From Incurvaria masculella (lineage: Eukaryota > Arthropoda > Insecta > Lepidoptera > Incurvariidae), in NCBI GenBank assembly GCA_946894095.1, contig OX335656.1, forward strand, positions 5,409,001 through 5,473,000: 64,000 nt of DNA, in the 5' to 3' direction. Shown here in pieces: positions 45,740-57,446 of the stretch (the first letter of the stretch is position 1; each line of letters opens with the position of its first letter). The notes under the pieces are model-generated. The model made no database searches, was not told the origin of the DNA, and saw nothing but the letters and a program-made list of their open reading frames with translations. Both the position numbers and the translations under genes were made by a program.

Positions 45740-46180
45740 TGCATCAGTATAGTGAGCAGGAGATTTTTTGAATCGATGCAACCCAATCCAGCGCGCTTAT
45801 AGTCTGTGCCGGGCTTCGAGGCGTCGACTCGATCGATCAAGTCGAATTGAAAAAAAAAATATATCTTTCCGTCGTTCACTATGGAAGTGCGTTGATTTGC
45901 GCGTCGTATCGCTTGTCGAGCGATTGTTTACGCCAAGGCGATTCGGCTCGATCCGATCGACGCCTCTAGACGCTACGCTAGTGTGCCGAGCCGCCGCGCC
46001 GCGTTGCCGCCGCTGCACCGGAGTAAGTGCAGCCATCGCTCAAGAGAATGGCCCTTCGGGGCGAGCTAAGTGACGCAAAACAGAGTCGTGTCACGCGTAA
46101 CGCGCGGAGGGAAAACAGCGGGAAAGCCCATTTGCCGTGCGGCGGCGGTGCGGATCGCCGCTTGAGACGCGATGCTGCAA
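45740..46180 (+). promoter_or_regulatory. CpG-rich segment with a consensus splice donor, possible promoter and 5' non-coding exon
   Basis: Dense CpG (GAGCCGCCGCGCCGCGTTGCC-type) from 45780 to 46180, an initiator-like TCAGTA at 45743 and a strong donor GTAAGT at 46023 on the plus strand. Fits a first untranslated exon ending at 46022. The open frames here run on both strands and look like CpG by-products. Confidence 0.4.
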
Positions 46181-46491
46181 AACATGCTGCAATGTACAGT
46201 CACGTATTTTCATTTCGTTACACTGGAAGAAGAAATAATTCTCTATTACTTCAAACTCGACGTAAATATGACAGAAATGCATATATATATTTTTTTCAAT
46301 TTCATGTTTGATAAAATAAGGTATCACACATGGATACCGCTAAACCTAAACGCAACCAAAATTCCGGCAAAAAATAATTTCAAATTTTATCCCATTGTAT
46401 CTTTGAATTTTTTAAGTCATATTAAAATCTTGTTGCCACTTTTATTTCCAGATTAAGAAATTATTTAAATACATATTTTTATATATGCACA

Positions 46492-46826
46492 CAGCTTCCG
46501 TAGCCCAGTGGCGCGACGCTGCGATAACGCTGAGCGCGGTTGAATTCTAGATGGGTGACCGTTTTTAATTGAGGCAGGCAGTGGATCCGATTCCACATAA
46601 AACCTCCTCCATACATACTAGGGGGTAGGGTTAATCCGGGTTGGTACGATCGCATTGAATGAACAATGGGAGAAGCGACAATGAAAATTGTCAGTGTTTT
46701 CCATACAGTTCAATGTAGCCGAGCAATGTAAGGAAGGTTCTGGCATAGCACCTAGTTCTCATGTGGTGTGTTAAGCTTTGCTGACGGTCAGTTTGGTATA
46801 AGCTATGTTCATGTCCAGTAACATAT
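46492..46826 (+). mobile_element. SINE, 5S-type head, diverged
   Basis: Head CTTCCGTAGCCCAGTGGCGC, then GAGCGCGGTTGAATTCTAG and GATGGGTGACC (5S box C like), shared body, and ATGTTCATGTCCAGTAACAT end. Confidence 0.8.
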
Positions 46827-47855
46827 ATATATAAAGACTGATTACTAGAGAACTTACTTTACTAGTTGTATTCTTAATTTCTTTGCAAAATGTACTCGTG
46901 TAAATAAGGTAGAACAATCTAAACTGTACGATAAATGGAAGAGAAAAAAATAATTGAACATAATAAAATAATAAATCAAGGTTTATTCTAAATTTTCACC
47001 AATTGTGTTTTTACTCTAAAGTATGTACATATAATGCTATTATTCTATGAAAATAAAATCTATGTTATTTCGATTTGTTTGGTCACCAGGGAATATTTTG
47101 ATAATGACCACACCTCCAGACCAAGAGGCTACAGCCCTGCGCTCAGTGGAACTTAAAAATCATGATAATTGTATTAACGAATGAGTAATTAAGGCTATAA
47201 TAATAATTATAATACCAGTGAACCGAGACATGAGCACATCAGCTTAGGTTGCTCGTTCATCAAAAAAATAAATAAATTCATTATTTCAAACGTAACAAAA
47301 TATTTTAAATTTCCAGCACTCTTATATGATCTGGCTTACTTTACTTACTTACAAAGCAACACACGATATAACGTGCGTGCGTTTGTACTAGCTCAGCAAC
47401 CAGAATAAAATATGCCTAATTGAAATGATCTGAAGCGTGAAAAATCGTCGAAATAAAATCACTTGGGCTCTCCCGCGAGCTCCTCTTTCTTCCGAGCCCT
47501 CGGCCAGCAGCGGCGCAAAACCTTTTTTTGGTAAATGCTTCCTGTCGGTAATAATGCTGCCAATATCGCCAATGACTTGTTATTATCTCTGGAATCATTA
47601 TTAGTAAAGTAAGCCAAAGACAATCATAGACAAACAAGTTAACCAATCAATTGTGCCATTCTAACTTGCAATCGACGACTCGAAATAGGTTCGTTTCGAA
47701 GGCCTCAAGCAATCTGGATCGTTTGGTGATTGATGCGTGCTCTGATTGGTTACAAGTTTTTATGACCCAAAGTAGAACATATTTATGCCTATCATTTAGA
47801 AAATATATTGAAGGTTACGTTTATTCTACCCAATTTAGTACATTAACATCAATCG
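46827..47855. other. Intergenic; moderate-GC patch 47640-47790
   Basis: No exon assigned. A possible SINE remnant (AGAGGCTACAGCCCTGCGC) is at about 47120-47145. Confidence 0.3.
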
Positions 47856-48090
47856 TCAGTCTCGGCAGCTCAGTGGCGAGACGTTTCGGTGTTCGAGCAT
47901 CGATTTCAGGCAGCAATGGGCATGATCGGGTTCTAGATAGGTGACAGTGCTAGATAGTTGGAAATGCTGGCTGTGGTAAGAATTCTACGAAAAACTATAG
48001 GTTTCCTTTCTTACGCAACCAATACTCTCATCTGGGTTGGTACTATCGGATTGGATGGAAGATGGTCAAAGCGGTAATGAAAATTGACCG
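47856..48090 (+). mobile_element. SINE, 5S-type head, degraded, 3' truncated
   Basis: GTCAGTCTCGGCAGCTCAGT start as in 45024 (complement), GATAGGTGACAG relic of box C, body to AATGAAAATTGACCG. Confidence 0.65.
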
Positions 48091-49481
48091 TTTGGTAGAA
48101 TAATTATGATGATAATAATAAAGACTTTTGATTGCTACATTTATATACATATACAAAAATTAAAACTAGCAAAAAACTGAATAAAAAATTAAGGACCCTC
48201 CTCCAATGATTTCCATTCTTCTTTCGCTTTCGCTATCTTTATCCAATCTTTCCCTGTTTTTTTTTATCATTTTGTCGACCCATCTTTCTTTGGGACGCCT
48301 CTACCTCTGGTACCGCCTGAATATTAAACTCTTTATAATTAAAACTGTAGTAACATATTAATTTTTATAAATTGTAATTTAAAATAGTTGTATGCTGCCT
48401 TTTATGTTTAACTTGTCAATGCCTATGAAAATGTTAACACATTTCGGGCATGACCCTCTAAGAATATGTTAATTTATTGAATTACGATCATGCATGTTCA
48501 CTGTGGTTTCCATATTTTCAGTGGTGGATGGTGAAAATACATATTTAATATCAAAGGACAGGATCGAACTTTCTTCGATTTCGGACTGAGGCAATATTAA
48601 ATGAATACAAAATGATTCTCACCTATAAATTGTTTCAAACCTCTGGCCAAAACAGTCGGCCCTCGAATTCAACTCAAATACAAAAGCAATTCGATATTCA
48701 TTATTTCGCCATCGCTCGCGGAATATCGGGCCACATTTTATACACGGAAACGAATAAAATTATGCTTAGTTACAGGCACAAAGCAAAGGTATAGTCACAG
48801 GTATATTAAAATATTAGATGGTGGGCAAGGATCTTTTAATATATACGCGTACCTTAGTACACCCGAAGAAGAAACTGCTAACAAATAGCTATTCCAGTAC
48901 TATACAGATACTCCGGGATATGTTGAAACCATAATGGCCGGACAATGCTTCTTTTTGCATTTCTTTGCTTTGCTATAAATAATGATTAACTCGGTATGAA
49001 GGTATGTTAGTTTATCTACAAACTGCCTGGGTAGGCGTGCAATATGATATTGCAATATTGATGTGAAAGCATTATAAAGTTTTAAATTAATTTGATTATT
49101 CATTTAATATAAAACCCATTGTAATTTGGGTATAAGTAACTTGGCGACCCAGCCGGGGTATCACTCCTTTGCATTTCACAATTTACCGACACTGTTTTCT
49201 TTTTTGTTCATTCAACATCCATAGGCAGCACTGCACTCGGGTTTGTCCAATGATTGATTTGTCATATTTTATCATTTGCCAGTTCAGCAAAATATAACGA
49301 AGAAGAACTGGCAAGTAACTTCGCTGTAATTTTATTTTCAGCGTCCACTTGGTATACATTTACAAAAGCGGTTGCAAACATGTTAAAGAAAAACACAGGG
49401 AAACACCTAATTAAAAATACTTCAAGATAATAAAAAAATCACAACAATTCATGTCGTTCCTGACAAATGTCAGTTTATTTT
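48091..49481. other. Intergenic, nothing recognised
   Basis: AT-rich; 48640-48790 is slightly GC-richer. No exon or repeat assigned. Confidence 0.35.
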
Positions 49482-49756
49482 CATTTCGTCACAAATGCGA
49501 GCTGCTCCATGGTTTGGATTCCATGTAAAACTGTAAGTCCCCTTTTCCCTAATAGCTGGTAGGGTTTAGCCCGCTCGGGTTGGTACCATCGCATTGGTCG
49601 AAGCGGCAATGAAAAATGTATCGTGATTTCCTTTTAGTTCAATGTAGCCAGGCCAATGGCACCTAATTCCCTCGGGTATGTGGCGTGTTGGGCTAATATC
49701 CAAACGGTAGTTGTGAGGTGTTAGCCATCTATACCAGGTTGCATAAAAAAAAAAAT
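49482..49756 (+). mobile_element. SINE, head missing
   Basis: Starts inside the tRNA-type linker (TTTCGTCACAAATGCGAGCT), retains the body and ends ACCAGGTTGCAT with an A-tail to 49756. Confidence 0.8.
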
Positions 49757-49789
49757 TATCACTATGGTTACGTTACCGCCATACGAATG

Positions 49790-50200
49790 AGTTTCAGTCG
49801 CCACTCCCGCCTTTTCTTACTCGGAGTCCACGACACTAGCACTTCTCTCGTGATCGAGAATAGAGAATGCCCGCGACGTCGCCGGTGGCGGCGCGGCGCG
49901 GCGGGCGCCAGAACACGAGAAAGCAATTAGAATCTCCTAAAATCCCCAAGAATTCGACGGCCCATTTACATGAGCAGCAATTTCGTAGGAATCCTGTTGT
50001 TACGTTAATTGGCTCGCCAGCGCCGGAGTATTTGAGGATTTCCAAATATGAGTCAGCCGAGGATTCGCTCCAATGGCCGAGACGTATAAATATGTCAGGG
50101 GTTCCTGACGGTCGCATTAATCATGCTATTCCCTCGTATATTTCTCTTTCGCTGGCGGAATTGTCTTGCCATCTTTCCCCTGTCACTTCCCTAGCAGTAA
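49790..50200. promoter_or_regulatory. CpG-rich and non-repetitive block, possible regulatory element
   Basis: 49860-49925 is extremely CpG-dense (GTGGCGGCGCGGCGCGGCGG). 49930-50190 is balanced in composition, has no repeat match and has a TATAAATA at about 50087. Candidate promoter or conserved regulatory sequence; no coding exon seen. Confidence 0.35.
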
Positions 50201-50334
50201 CTATTGAATAAATGCTTAAATAAATTAGAAGCGAGTTCCACATGTTTTTTTGACGTCTGCAATTACATTTTATTTAATTCTATATATTCTGTGTCATTAC
50301 TCTCGTTCAACGCAGTTCATAATGGTTTTTTTTA

Positions 50335-50565
50335 AAAGAGTGACATGTGCTGATGGTTCGTGTTGGTTACAGTTCTTCCCGTGCATGTCGTAAGAGACGA
50401 ATAAGGTATCTCTCGTTTGTGGTTCGCATTCCACGTGTAATTGTGGGTCCTCTTCCTAACCTACAAGGTGGGAGGTGCTAGCCGTGCAATACAAGGAAGG
50501 ACGTAGTTCTCATGTCGTGTCTTGGCCTGACATCATGACTTTCATTAATCTTATAATTGGTTCTG
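50335..50565 (+). repeat. SINE-like element, variant
   Basis: Contains GTGGTTCGCATTCCACGTG, GGGTCCTCTTCC and AAGGAAGGACGTAGTTCTCA in SINE order, but is too diverged to assign a head type. Confidence 0.45.
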
Positions 50566-50964
50566 GTACAGTGCGCTTAGGTAGTGTATGATTTTATAAT
50601 TTGTATGTTCTTGAATTGAAAATATCAATTATTTCTTCTGTGGTGCTATATCGTGATGATGATCTTATTTTTGTTACAATGCTCATCTTGTTGTTTGTGT
50701 TTACACTTTCTTATTTATTTTGCATTTTTTTCTTTGTATTTTTATCAATTTGTAGGTTAGTCCATTAAAACATATTACAGTAACTGCGTAGAGTAATCAC
50801 ATAATTTTATGACTATATGTGTTTGACTAAAAAATAAAATATGCTATGTGCATTACCTAGACATGGTATGTTAAATGACGAAATTTCTATATTATGTATA
50901 TACTGCAGTTAAGATTCATGAAATATCAATAAAAACAACGATATCATTGTGTTTATAGCCATAA

Positions 50965-51474
50965 TGTGGGCCTTCCCGCTTAACCCCAAATAAGCGTGGA
51001 AAGAAGATCATGCGCATATTTCTTGACAGAGATCCAACATTATATACTCCAAACAGCTTTATTATTATCGAACTATATGTCTGGTGACTATTGGTATTTT
51101 AAAATAGAGTTTGGTTTCTAAGTTACAAGGTCCGAAAGTTAGAATTTTTCGCGCGGGGTTTGTACAATAATTTTGGATGTGAATTACTAAACGATAAAGT
51201 AAAAACATCTTAAAAAGATTAGTTAGCTCGTTTCATGAATAATTATAATCAAGTTGGTTATTGTTTGATTTTTTACTACAGCGATAAGTCGTTTTGTAAT
51301 TAAAATTTTCGTAAATCTTACCAAATCAAACACTATGCGCGTTGTCTGCTTTGTGGACATGTTGCATGCTCCTCATCACGAAGACTGTCTTTGAAACAGA
51401 TAAGGTCCCAGAGCGTAGTAGCGCGGTATTGTACCGTGCCCGCGAATGAGTTAGTCCCGCCGGGAAGGGCCACC
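50965..51474 (-). mobile_element. TTAA-bounded MITE family 1, copy E (inverted)
   Basis: Reverse orientation: TTAA at 51475-51478 beside GGTGGCCCTTCCCGGCGGG (complement); the other end GTGGGCCTTCCCGC at 50965 has a mutated TTAA (ATAA). About 510 bp, diverged. Confidence 0.82.
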
Positions 51475-51478
51475 TTAA

Positions 51479-52384
51479 ACAAGATTCATACTGAAAAAAA
51501 TATTGAAAGAAAAATATCAATAACTTACTAACAAAAAGGAATTTTTTGAATGGATGAAACTTTTATTTACCGACCAAAATGTCGTGCGGAGAATCAATTG
51601 AATACTAAAATAGAAGTCAACATAAATGGGCAATTCCACAATCTGTATTATGATAATGTTACGGCTCATTGTAAGCGAAGGCATAAAACTCTTCGATAGT
51701 ACTTATTTAATTTCGTCGAATAAAACTGGAAAGTCACACGATAAGCGGTGCTTTGGAAGCATTTATCTGCACATAAAACCAACAGTATCTCCATTCGATA
51801 TTTCGTTTCAGTGTTGTCAGCCACAGCTAGGAAACCTTGGGACCTGCGCGTTATATCGCATAGTTAAGATTTGCTAGTGCTCTTGAGTTGGATATTATTT
51901 AATTAAATTAATATTGATATAATATTGAATTCAATGAAACATAATGAAATGAATAACGCACCTATGCAGCAGATACCTTTTTCAATGGTCAGATAAACAG
52001 CCAGATAACTATTCGACGGATTGATTTACGTTTCTGCTTATCCATCCGATATAGTAAGGCCATATGTTTATTAGTATATATAGAAGATATAATTCTCATG
52101 TAATTATTATCTGTTGTTTGAAAAACGTGAATTTGTACCATCAGTCTGATAAGTACTATCTGAGGATTGAAAAATCGGCCCTAAGTCATTTAAAATATAC
52201 CTTTTCGCATTCGTTTTAAAAACAAAAAAACAAATATATGTATGGAGAATCGAACGTGAAGTCAAGACACATTAGTTAAAGAAACAAATCTTCAAAATGA
52301 ACGATAACATAAGTGAATCTAGGACAGGTTCTCGCGTCTAATGCCAAATACGTTTTTGGTGACGACGGCAATATTTTTAAATGT
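51479..52384. other. Intergenic, nothing recognised
   Basis: AT-rich, no supported exon. Confidence 0.4.
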
Positions 52385-52650
52385 TCAACCTTTGCAGTCA
52401 TGTCCGCAACGCAGGTAAAGCGTAAATTCGTTGTTTGTAGAATCTTAAACACTGTGTGAGTAGGAGGCATAGAGGAGAATTCTAAATGTACATAGCGCGG
52501 GTGGCGAAATTGGTAGACGCAATACCCGCAAATGGTATGTTTTGCTGGTTCGGGTCCAGCCTTGCAGTAAATTCGTAAAGTAGTTATTTTTTACATGGCT
52601 CAATCTTTAATTCATGTGTCCTTGCTACACGTCGATTATACATACATGCA
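52385..52650 (+). repeat. tRNA-Leu-like repeat, copy 2 (tRNA-like part 52494-52568)
   Basis: GGTGGCGAAATTGGTAGACG is an excellent A-box/D-arm resembling a tRNA-Leu, and CTGGTTCGGGTCCAGC forms a 5-bp T-arm with B box. A long variable region would fit tRNA-Leu, but no 3' acceptor strand matches the 5' strand. Homologous over the flanks to 22105-22370, so it is a repeat rather than a single tRNA gene. Confidence 0.5.
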
Positions 52651-52806
52651 TGTCACATTCCTTGGAATAACCGAAGTACCTGCTTAGAAATTAAGTTACT
52701 AACAGTCGTCAAGTAATCACTTTTCAAGTAATATGATATTTTATACATATATTGCATTGTAAGAAGGTAAATATACACATTTAAATTTCAAACAAATTTA
52801 AATCTT

Positions 52807-52944
52807 TTCCACTCAGTTCAATGTAGCCATGCTCATAAAGGGAAAATCCTGGCATGGCACCTAATTATTTTAGCAATACGGTATCTGTGGTTAATAACTT
52901 CACGGTGGTTGTGGTATTAGCCATCCATGTACAGTTACATAAAA
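52807..52944 (+). mobile_element. SINE 3' fragment
   Basis: CAGTTCAATGTAGCCATGCT through GCATGGCACCTAATT to CCATCCATGTACAGTTACAT. Both tail sequence and head are incomplete. Confidence 0.75.
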
Positions 52945-53375
52945 CTGCTTTATTTACTCACCCATCTCATCTCATAAGAATAATGATTTATTTATCTTTC
53001 AGCAATATAAAACAGTTGTAATATGGCTCAGGTGCTCGCACGCAGTTTATTAAAACTCCTACAATGTGAAGCTGCCACAATGTATGCAAGCTGCGAAGAC
53101 TACTTAAATTCAATATTGTGCTCGTTCGCAGCAATAATGACGCTCTTTATTATAAGAAGCTTTAACTTGGGCTGGGAGTTCAACTTATTTTATATTCCTT
53201 ATGCATCATTTTTCTCAGTTCTGCTGCGCACCTAGTAGTTCTTTGAGCTGGATCAATACAGGAATTGTGAAATAATTGGTGCTGGTACACAATGATTAAA
53301 AATACTTCGTACGTTACGTTTTGGTCTAGAATTGGGGAAATGCAACACAGATTTTATACCTTCTTTAACACGACA

Positions 53376-53547
53376 TGAATGGCTAATACCACAACTCTTG
53401 TCATGATATAAGCCTAACACACCGTTTAGGAACTAGGCGCCATGCCAGGACCTTCTTTACATTGGGCGGGTATATTGAACTAGAACAAAAACACGAACAC
53501 ATTTCATTGGCGCTTCGACCATCAATAATTCAATGTGATGGTACCAC
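53376..53547 (-). mobile_element. SINE 3' fragment
   Basis: ATGAATGGCTAATACCACAA, ATGCCAGGACCTTC, CGCTTCGACCATC and GATGGTACCAC match the SINE body in reverse. Confidence 0.75.
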
Positions 53548-54044
53548 GAAGGAGAGAGGTAGATGGTACCAACTCGGGCAAAGACGAATCCACTTTTCGC
53601 CTCTTGTGTCACGCACGGGAAGAAATGTATTGGGTCTGATTGTATTATTTTAGCTTGCCGCAATACACACGGCGCATGGTTATTGAACATTTTTATTTCA
53701 CATGCTAATCAAGCAAATAAAATCGTTTACAAAATCCTTACAACCAGTTGTAATGGTTAAAACTTGGCAAAAACGCAACATTGCACTTTGTTCATTTCTA
53801 ACGTAGAATTTCATTTCCCGTCTTTTTCGTCGTCACCAAAGGCTGGAGTTGACTCAGCTCGTTACTAAGAGCGCGCAAGCTCCAACTGGAGTTTCGTTTT
53901 GAGCAATAGAAATAAATGGTTATGAGATTTAAAAATATTGGTTACGTTTGGAACAAGGTTCGACTCGTTCCAATATAATTTTCAGTAGCTCCGTAGATAA
54001 CATTGCTATAACGTCAGTCGATCTATCGGGGGAACGGCAGAAAG

Positions 54045-54650
54045 TCTAAAATGCAGATCGTATAATATCATATTTTAACAAAATTTTAAAACCATGCACA
54101 ACGTATAATCGGCAGATCGTATAATTTTATACGTAGTGCATGAAGAAGTTTAAAAAATAAATTTACTTATTTCTCCATGCATAACGTATAATAGTCACAA
54201 CGTATAAAATTATGATCTTTATTTAACAAAAAAAGAAAACCATGCCTATCATATAATCCAAAAACTTTTTATACGATACGCTTATAAAAGTCGCGTATAC
54301 TCGCACCCGACTTTTCGATCGTCTCAATTAACATAAGGTGGCCTTTCGAAATTGTAGCAAATTGTTACTCTTTAACAAATATCGATTTGTAGCAATTTCA
54401 GCCTTAACTGTATCGTTATTAGGGCGCTTTATGTAGTGCTTCTTGGCATATTATACGTTCTGCATGGTTTTCTTTTTTGTGAATTCACGTTAGGAATATT
54501 ATATATATAAAATTATACGTTGTGGATATTATACGATATGCATGGTTGTGATTTTTTGGAATATACTTTAATATATTAATATACTTATATATATTTAAAT
54601 ACTTAAAAATACTTTTATACGTTGTGAATATTATACGTAGTGAATACGTC
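54045..54650. repeat. AT-rich block of TATACGT motifs in both orientations
   Basis: At least ten occurrences of ATTATACG/CGTATAAT variants, often next to CCATGCAT or ATGCATGG, facing each other (AACCATGCACAACGTATAAT near 54091; TTATACGTTCTGCATGG near 54451). Looks like an internally rearranged fold-back element. Class unknown. Confidence 0.6.
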
Positions 54651-54765
54651 TCGATCTATCTGCTAACGGCTTCTAGTTCTACATTCACAATACACATGTT
54701 ACTCATATTCACATATTTTCACATTCTACATATTCACATATTCTATTTTAAAAGGAGTTGCATTC

Positions 54766-55050
54766 AATGGCTCGTGCCTGTTTCCTAAGTTAAATTAGGA
54801 AATATTTTTTCTCAAAATTTGCACATTAAATAAACTAACTGAGAGCTACGTCTTTAAGTTTTGATTTTGATGAATAATTCATGGAATACGCCCCATTGAT
54901 ACATATCTTTAGAGGCATATATTATACATAGATATCAGATGAGTTATCAAAAAACAAACTTAAAGACGTAGCTCTCAGTTGATTTATTTAATGTGCAAAA
55001 TTGCAGAAAAATATTTCATAATTTGACTGCGGAATCAGGCACGAACCATT
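54766..55050. mobile_element. Fold-back MITE with about 95-bp arms
   Basis: Left arm 54766-54861 (AATGGCTCGTGCCTG ... GAGAGCTACGTCTTTAAG) is mirrored by 54955-55050 (CTTAAAGACGTAGCTCTC ... CAGGCACGAACCATT). The loop is about 93 bp. Confidence 0.82.
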
Positions 55051-55289
55051 TTATGGAGCTCGATCACCTCATTATCCTCTTAAGCCTTTTAAAGATTTCA
55101 GGAACGATCAAAATAGTTTAAAATACATAAATTGGTGTTTACTTAGACTTTTGGAGAATCATAGAATTCGTGGTCTCATGACTTGGTTTGCAAATATATC
55201 GATATTTCTGTATGTGTCCAGTCATTGGCTAATACCACACCCATGATTCGATGGTCCTGGTACCTAGGAATCGCCGGGACCTACCTTAC

Positions 55290-55527
55290 TTTTTAGGGTT
55301 CCGTACCCAAAGGTTGAAAACGGAACAGGAATGTCCGTCCGTCCGTTACAGCGCTGTGTATCTCAAAAACCGTTAAAAGTAGGGCTGACATTTTCACAGA
55401 ATTTGTATTTATTTTGCCGCTATTACAACAAATAGGAAAAATAAAAAAAATATAAAAATTAAAGGAGGCCCCCGGATGGCACGGAACCCTTCGTGTGCGA
55501 GGCCGACTCGCACTTGGCCGGTTTTTC
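55290..55527 (-). repeat. Common lepidopteran short repeat, copy 2 (inverted)
   Basis: TTTTAGGGTTCCGTACCC start, GTCCGTCCGTCCG tract, GACTCGCACTTGGCCGGTTT end: the reverse of 45324-45607. Confidence 0.75.
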
Positions 55528-55806
55528 AATGTTTGTGCTGACGTCAACGAGCTGGCTATACGTTACAAATAACGTTTAAAATTGATGTCAGATATCCACG
55601 CCTTAACATATTTCTTGTCTCTATTCTACTGCAATACATCATATTGAAGTATTACTGCACATTAGTTCTCAGCCATCTTCCGCAGTAAACTGTTCTCTAC
55701 TGACGGCGCCTAATGCACTCCGCAAGCGACGTGACTTCAATCACTCTTCTGTTTATGTTCGATCTCCATAAATAACGAAAGCAACTTGGCGTTTCCATGC
55801 TGTTTT

Positions 55807-56116
55807 CAGAGACCCAAGTCCAACTTGCTACCTAAATTGGCGTTTACGCCAAACCGACTGGTGTTTTAAAATGTATGGAGATATAAAAAGCGCGCAATGG
55901 GCGTTTAGCGAACCAACATTTTCGAGTCTGAGTTTGATCTGACAGCGGACTCAGTGTCGCCGTATATACGTTGACGTTGGCGTTTGCGCCGACTCTGCGC
56001 TTTCATATAATTTGGTAGTCCAATTTTGATTTTGACATGGTGAAGAAGTAAAACCACAGAAAAAGTCGAAGTTCCGTTAACGCTAATTTAATTGAAAAGT
56101 CCGACTAAGGGGTCTG
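55807..56116 (-). mobile_element. MITE with long inverted repeats, copy 2 (inverted, diverged)
   Basis: ACCTAAATTGGCGTTTACGC at 55840 and the weaker GTTAACGCTAATTTAATTG at the other end; the interior shares GGGCGTTTAGCG, GTTTGATCTGACAG and AGTAAAACCACAGA with the complement of 26957-27312. Confidence 0.7.
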
Positions 56117-56239
56117 TGTCTCACACGATTTGACTTTTTGGTTTCCCTTAACGGTTTCGAGCTTATAGCATAGAAGAGCAGTTAATGTATGCTTATAGGA
56201 AAGGCCTAACGGGTAGTTAAACGTTGTACATTGATCATG

Positions 56240-56743
56240 CAGCTTCTGGTGTAGGGCCTAGAGGACTTGCCTTTCATGCCAGAGGTTATGGATTCAAATC
56301 CTCGCCCCGATCATGCTCAACTTTTTTTCTTTTTCTGAGTTGGATTAGTGCATTTCGTTACGAATGTGAGTTGTTCTATGGTTCGGAGCCCTTGTTAAAC
56401 TGTTAACCCTTCGCCTACAGGGGGTAGGTTTAAGCCCGACCGGGTTGGTTTTTTTTACGTAACTGGACATGAATTGCTAATACCAAACTGACCGTGAGAA
56501 ATTAGCTTAATACACCACATGGGAACTAGGCGCCATGCCAGGACTTCTCTTATATTGTTCGGCTACATTTAACTGGATTGAAAACACGGCCTTAGATGAA
56601 ACTATGTATGAAGCGGCAATGAAAAATGGTTTTCCAACCAGTTCAAAGTATTATATAATTCCTTCGGGAATGTGGTGTATTGGGCTAATATCATGACGGT
56701 AGTTTTGTGGTATTAGCCAACCATGTCGGATTCCATAAAAAAA
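56240..56743 (+). mobile_element. SINE (tRNA-type) split by a second, inverted SINE
   Basis: 56240-56448 is a diverged tRNA-type head and half body, ending at CCGGGTTGGT. 56611-56743 resumes at GAAGCGGCAATGAAAAATGG and ends CCATAAAAAAA. Between them (56449-56610) lies a reverse-orientation SINE 3' part beginning with its T-run. Confidence 0.72.
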
Positions 56744-57063
56744 CCAATTCAGAATAAATTTTTTTGGTATGTACATTATTTGGAATCAGGATCCGAATCT
56801 GGGAATTCGGGGCTACGGCCTGTAAAAGTTATATTCTTACGGTTGGCCTATATTTTTATTTTATTTTTAGGACAAGGAAGGGGACGTAAAATTTAGCATG
56901 GGTGCCGAACCATGGAGTAATCTGCATTCTCACTTAAAATTCTAATTACAATCCCGGTTAAGAAAGGATTTTTTTTCCTAACTTAAGTCCCTTGAAGTGA
57001 TGTATAGTCAAGATACAGTAAGTTTGATTGCATAATGCAGTCCATACATGTAAGCGTCTTCGT

Positions 57064-57192
57064 ACATGTTAGCACTGTCGTAGATAATAATACTTGATGT
57101 TTACGCATACACAGTGTCAAAGCTTACCTATTTCTGACGTATATCCGTAAACATCAAGTATTATGTCGAACAACAGTGAACATCTAAATAAA
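57064..57192. repeat. Small fold-back element with an 18-bp perfect stem
   Basis: TAATACTTGATGTTTACG (57088-57105) pairs perfectly with its complement at 57146-57163; weaker pairing extends to about 42 bp. Confidence 0.7.
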
Positions 57193-57446
57193 CTTATGTG
57201 TTATGACAAATAAGATAAGCTATGAAATACCACAATATAAATATATTCAGTTGTCAATATATATGCAGCTAGACAGAAACAGATGGTCTGTGGATAGTAT
57301 TTCTCAATGTTATTGCTTAGTGAATGGAAAAATAATTCCCATCGCACCGAATTCCCGAATTATCTGCTACTCGTCTGTAATGATTGTTAGAATTTAACCT
57401 ATTGGGGTAGTGGAAAACACAACACAATTTCAATATTTTAAATTAA

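Noticed and set aside
45768..46073. Arginine-rich frames on both strands of the CpG block
   Set aside because: CpG-rich DNA opens many frames; they overlap antiparallel, have no domain, and the GTAAGT donor fits a non-coding exon better.
46172..46456. 94-residue plus-strand frame after the CpG block
   Set aside because: AT-rich, no signal or domain, no supporting splice acceptor; chance frame.
52494..52568. Possible functional tRNA-Leu gene
   Set aside because: D- and T-arms are good but no acceptor stem can form, and the flanks are repeated at 22105-22370.
53023..53235. 70-residue frame preceded by a TTTCAG acceptor-like site
   Set aside because: No family resemblance, and nothing upstream to splice to; not enough to call an exon.
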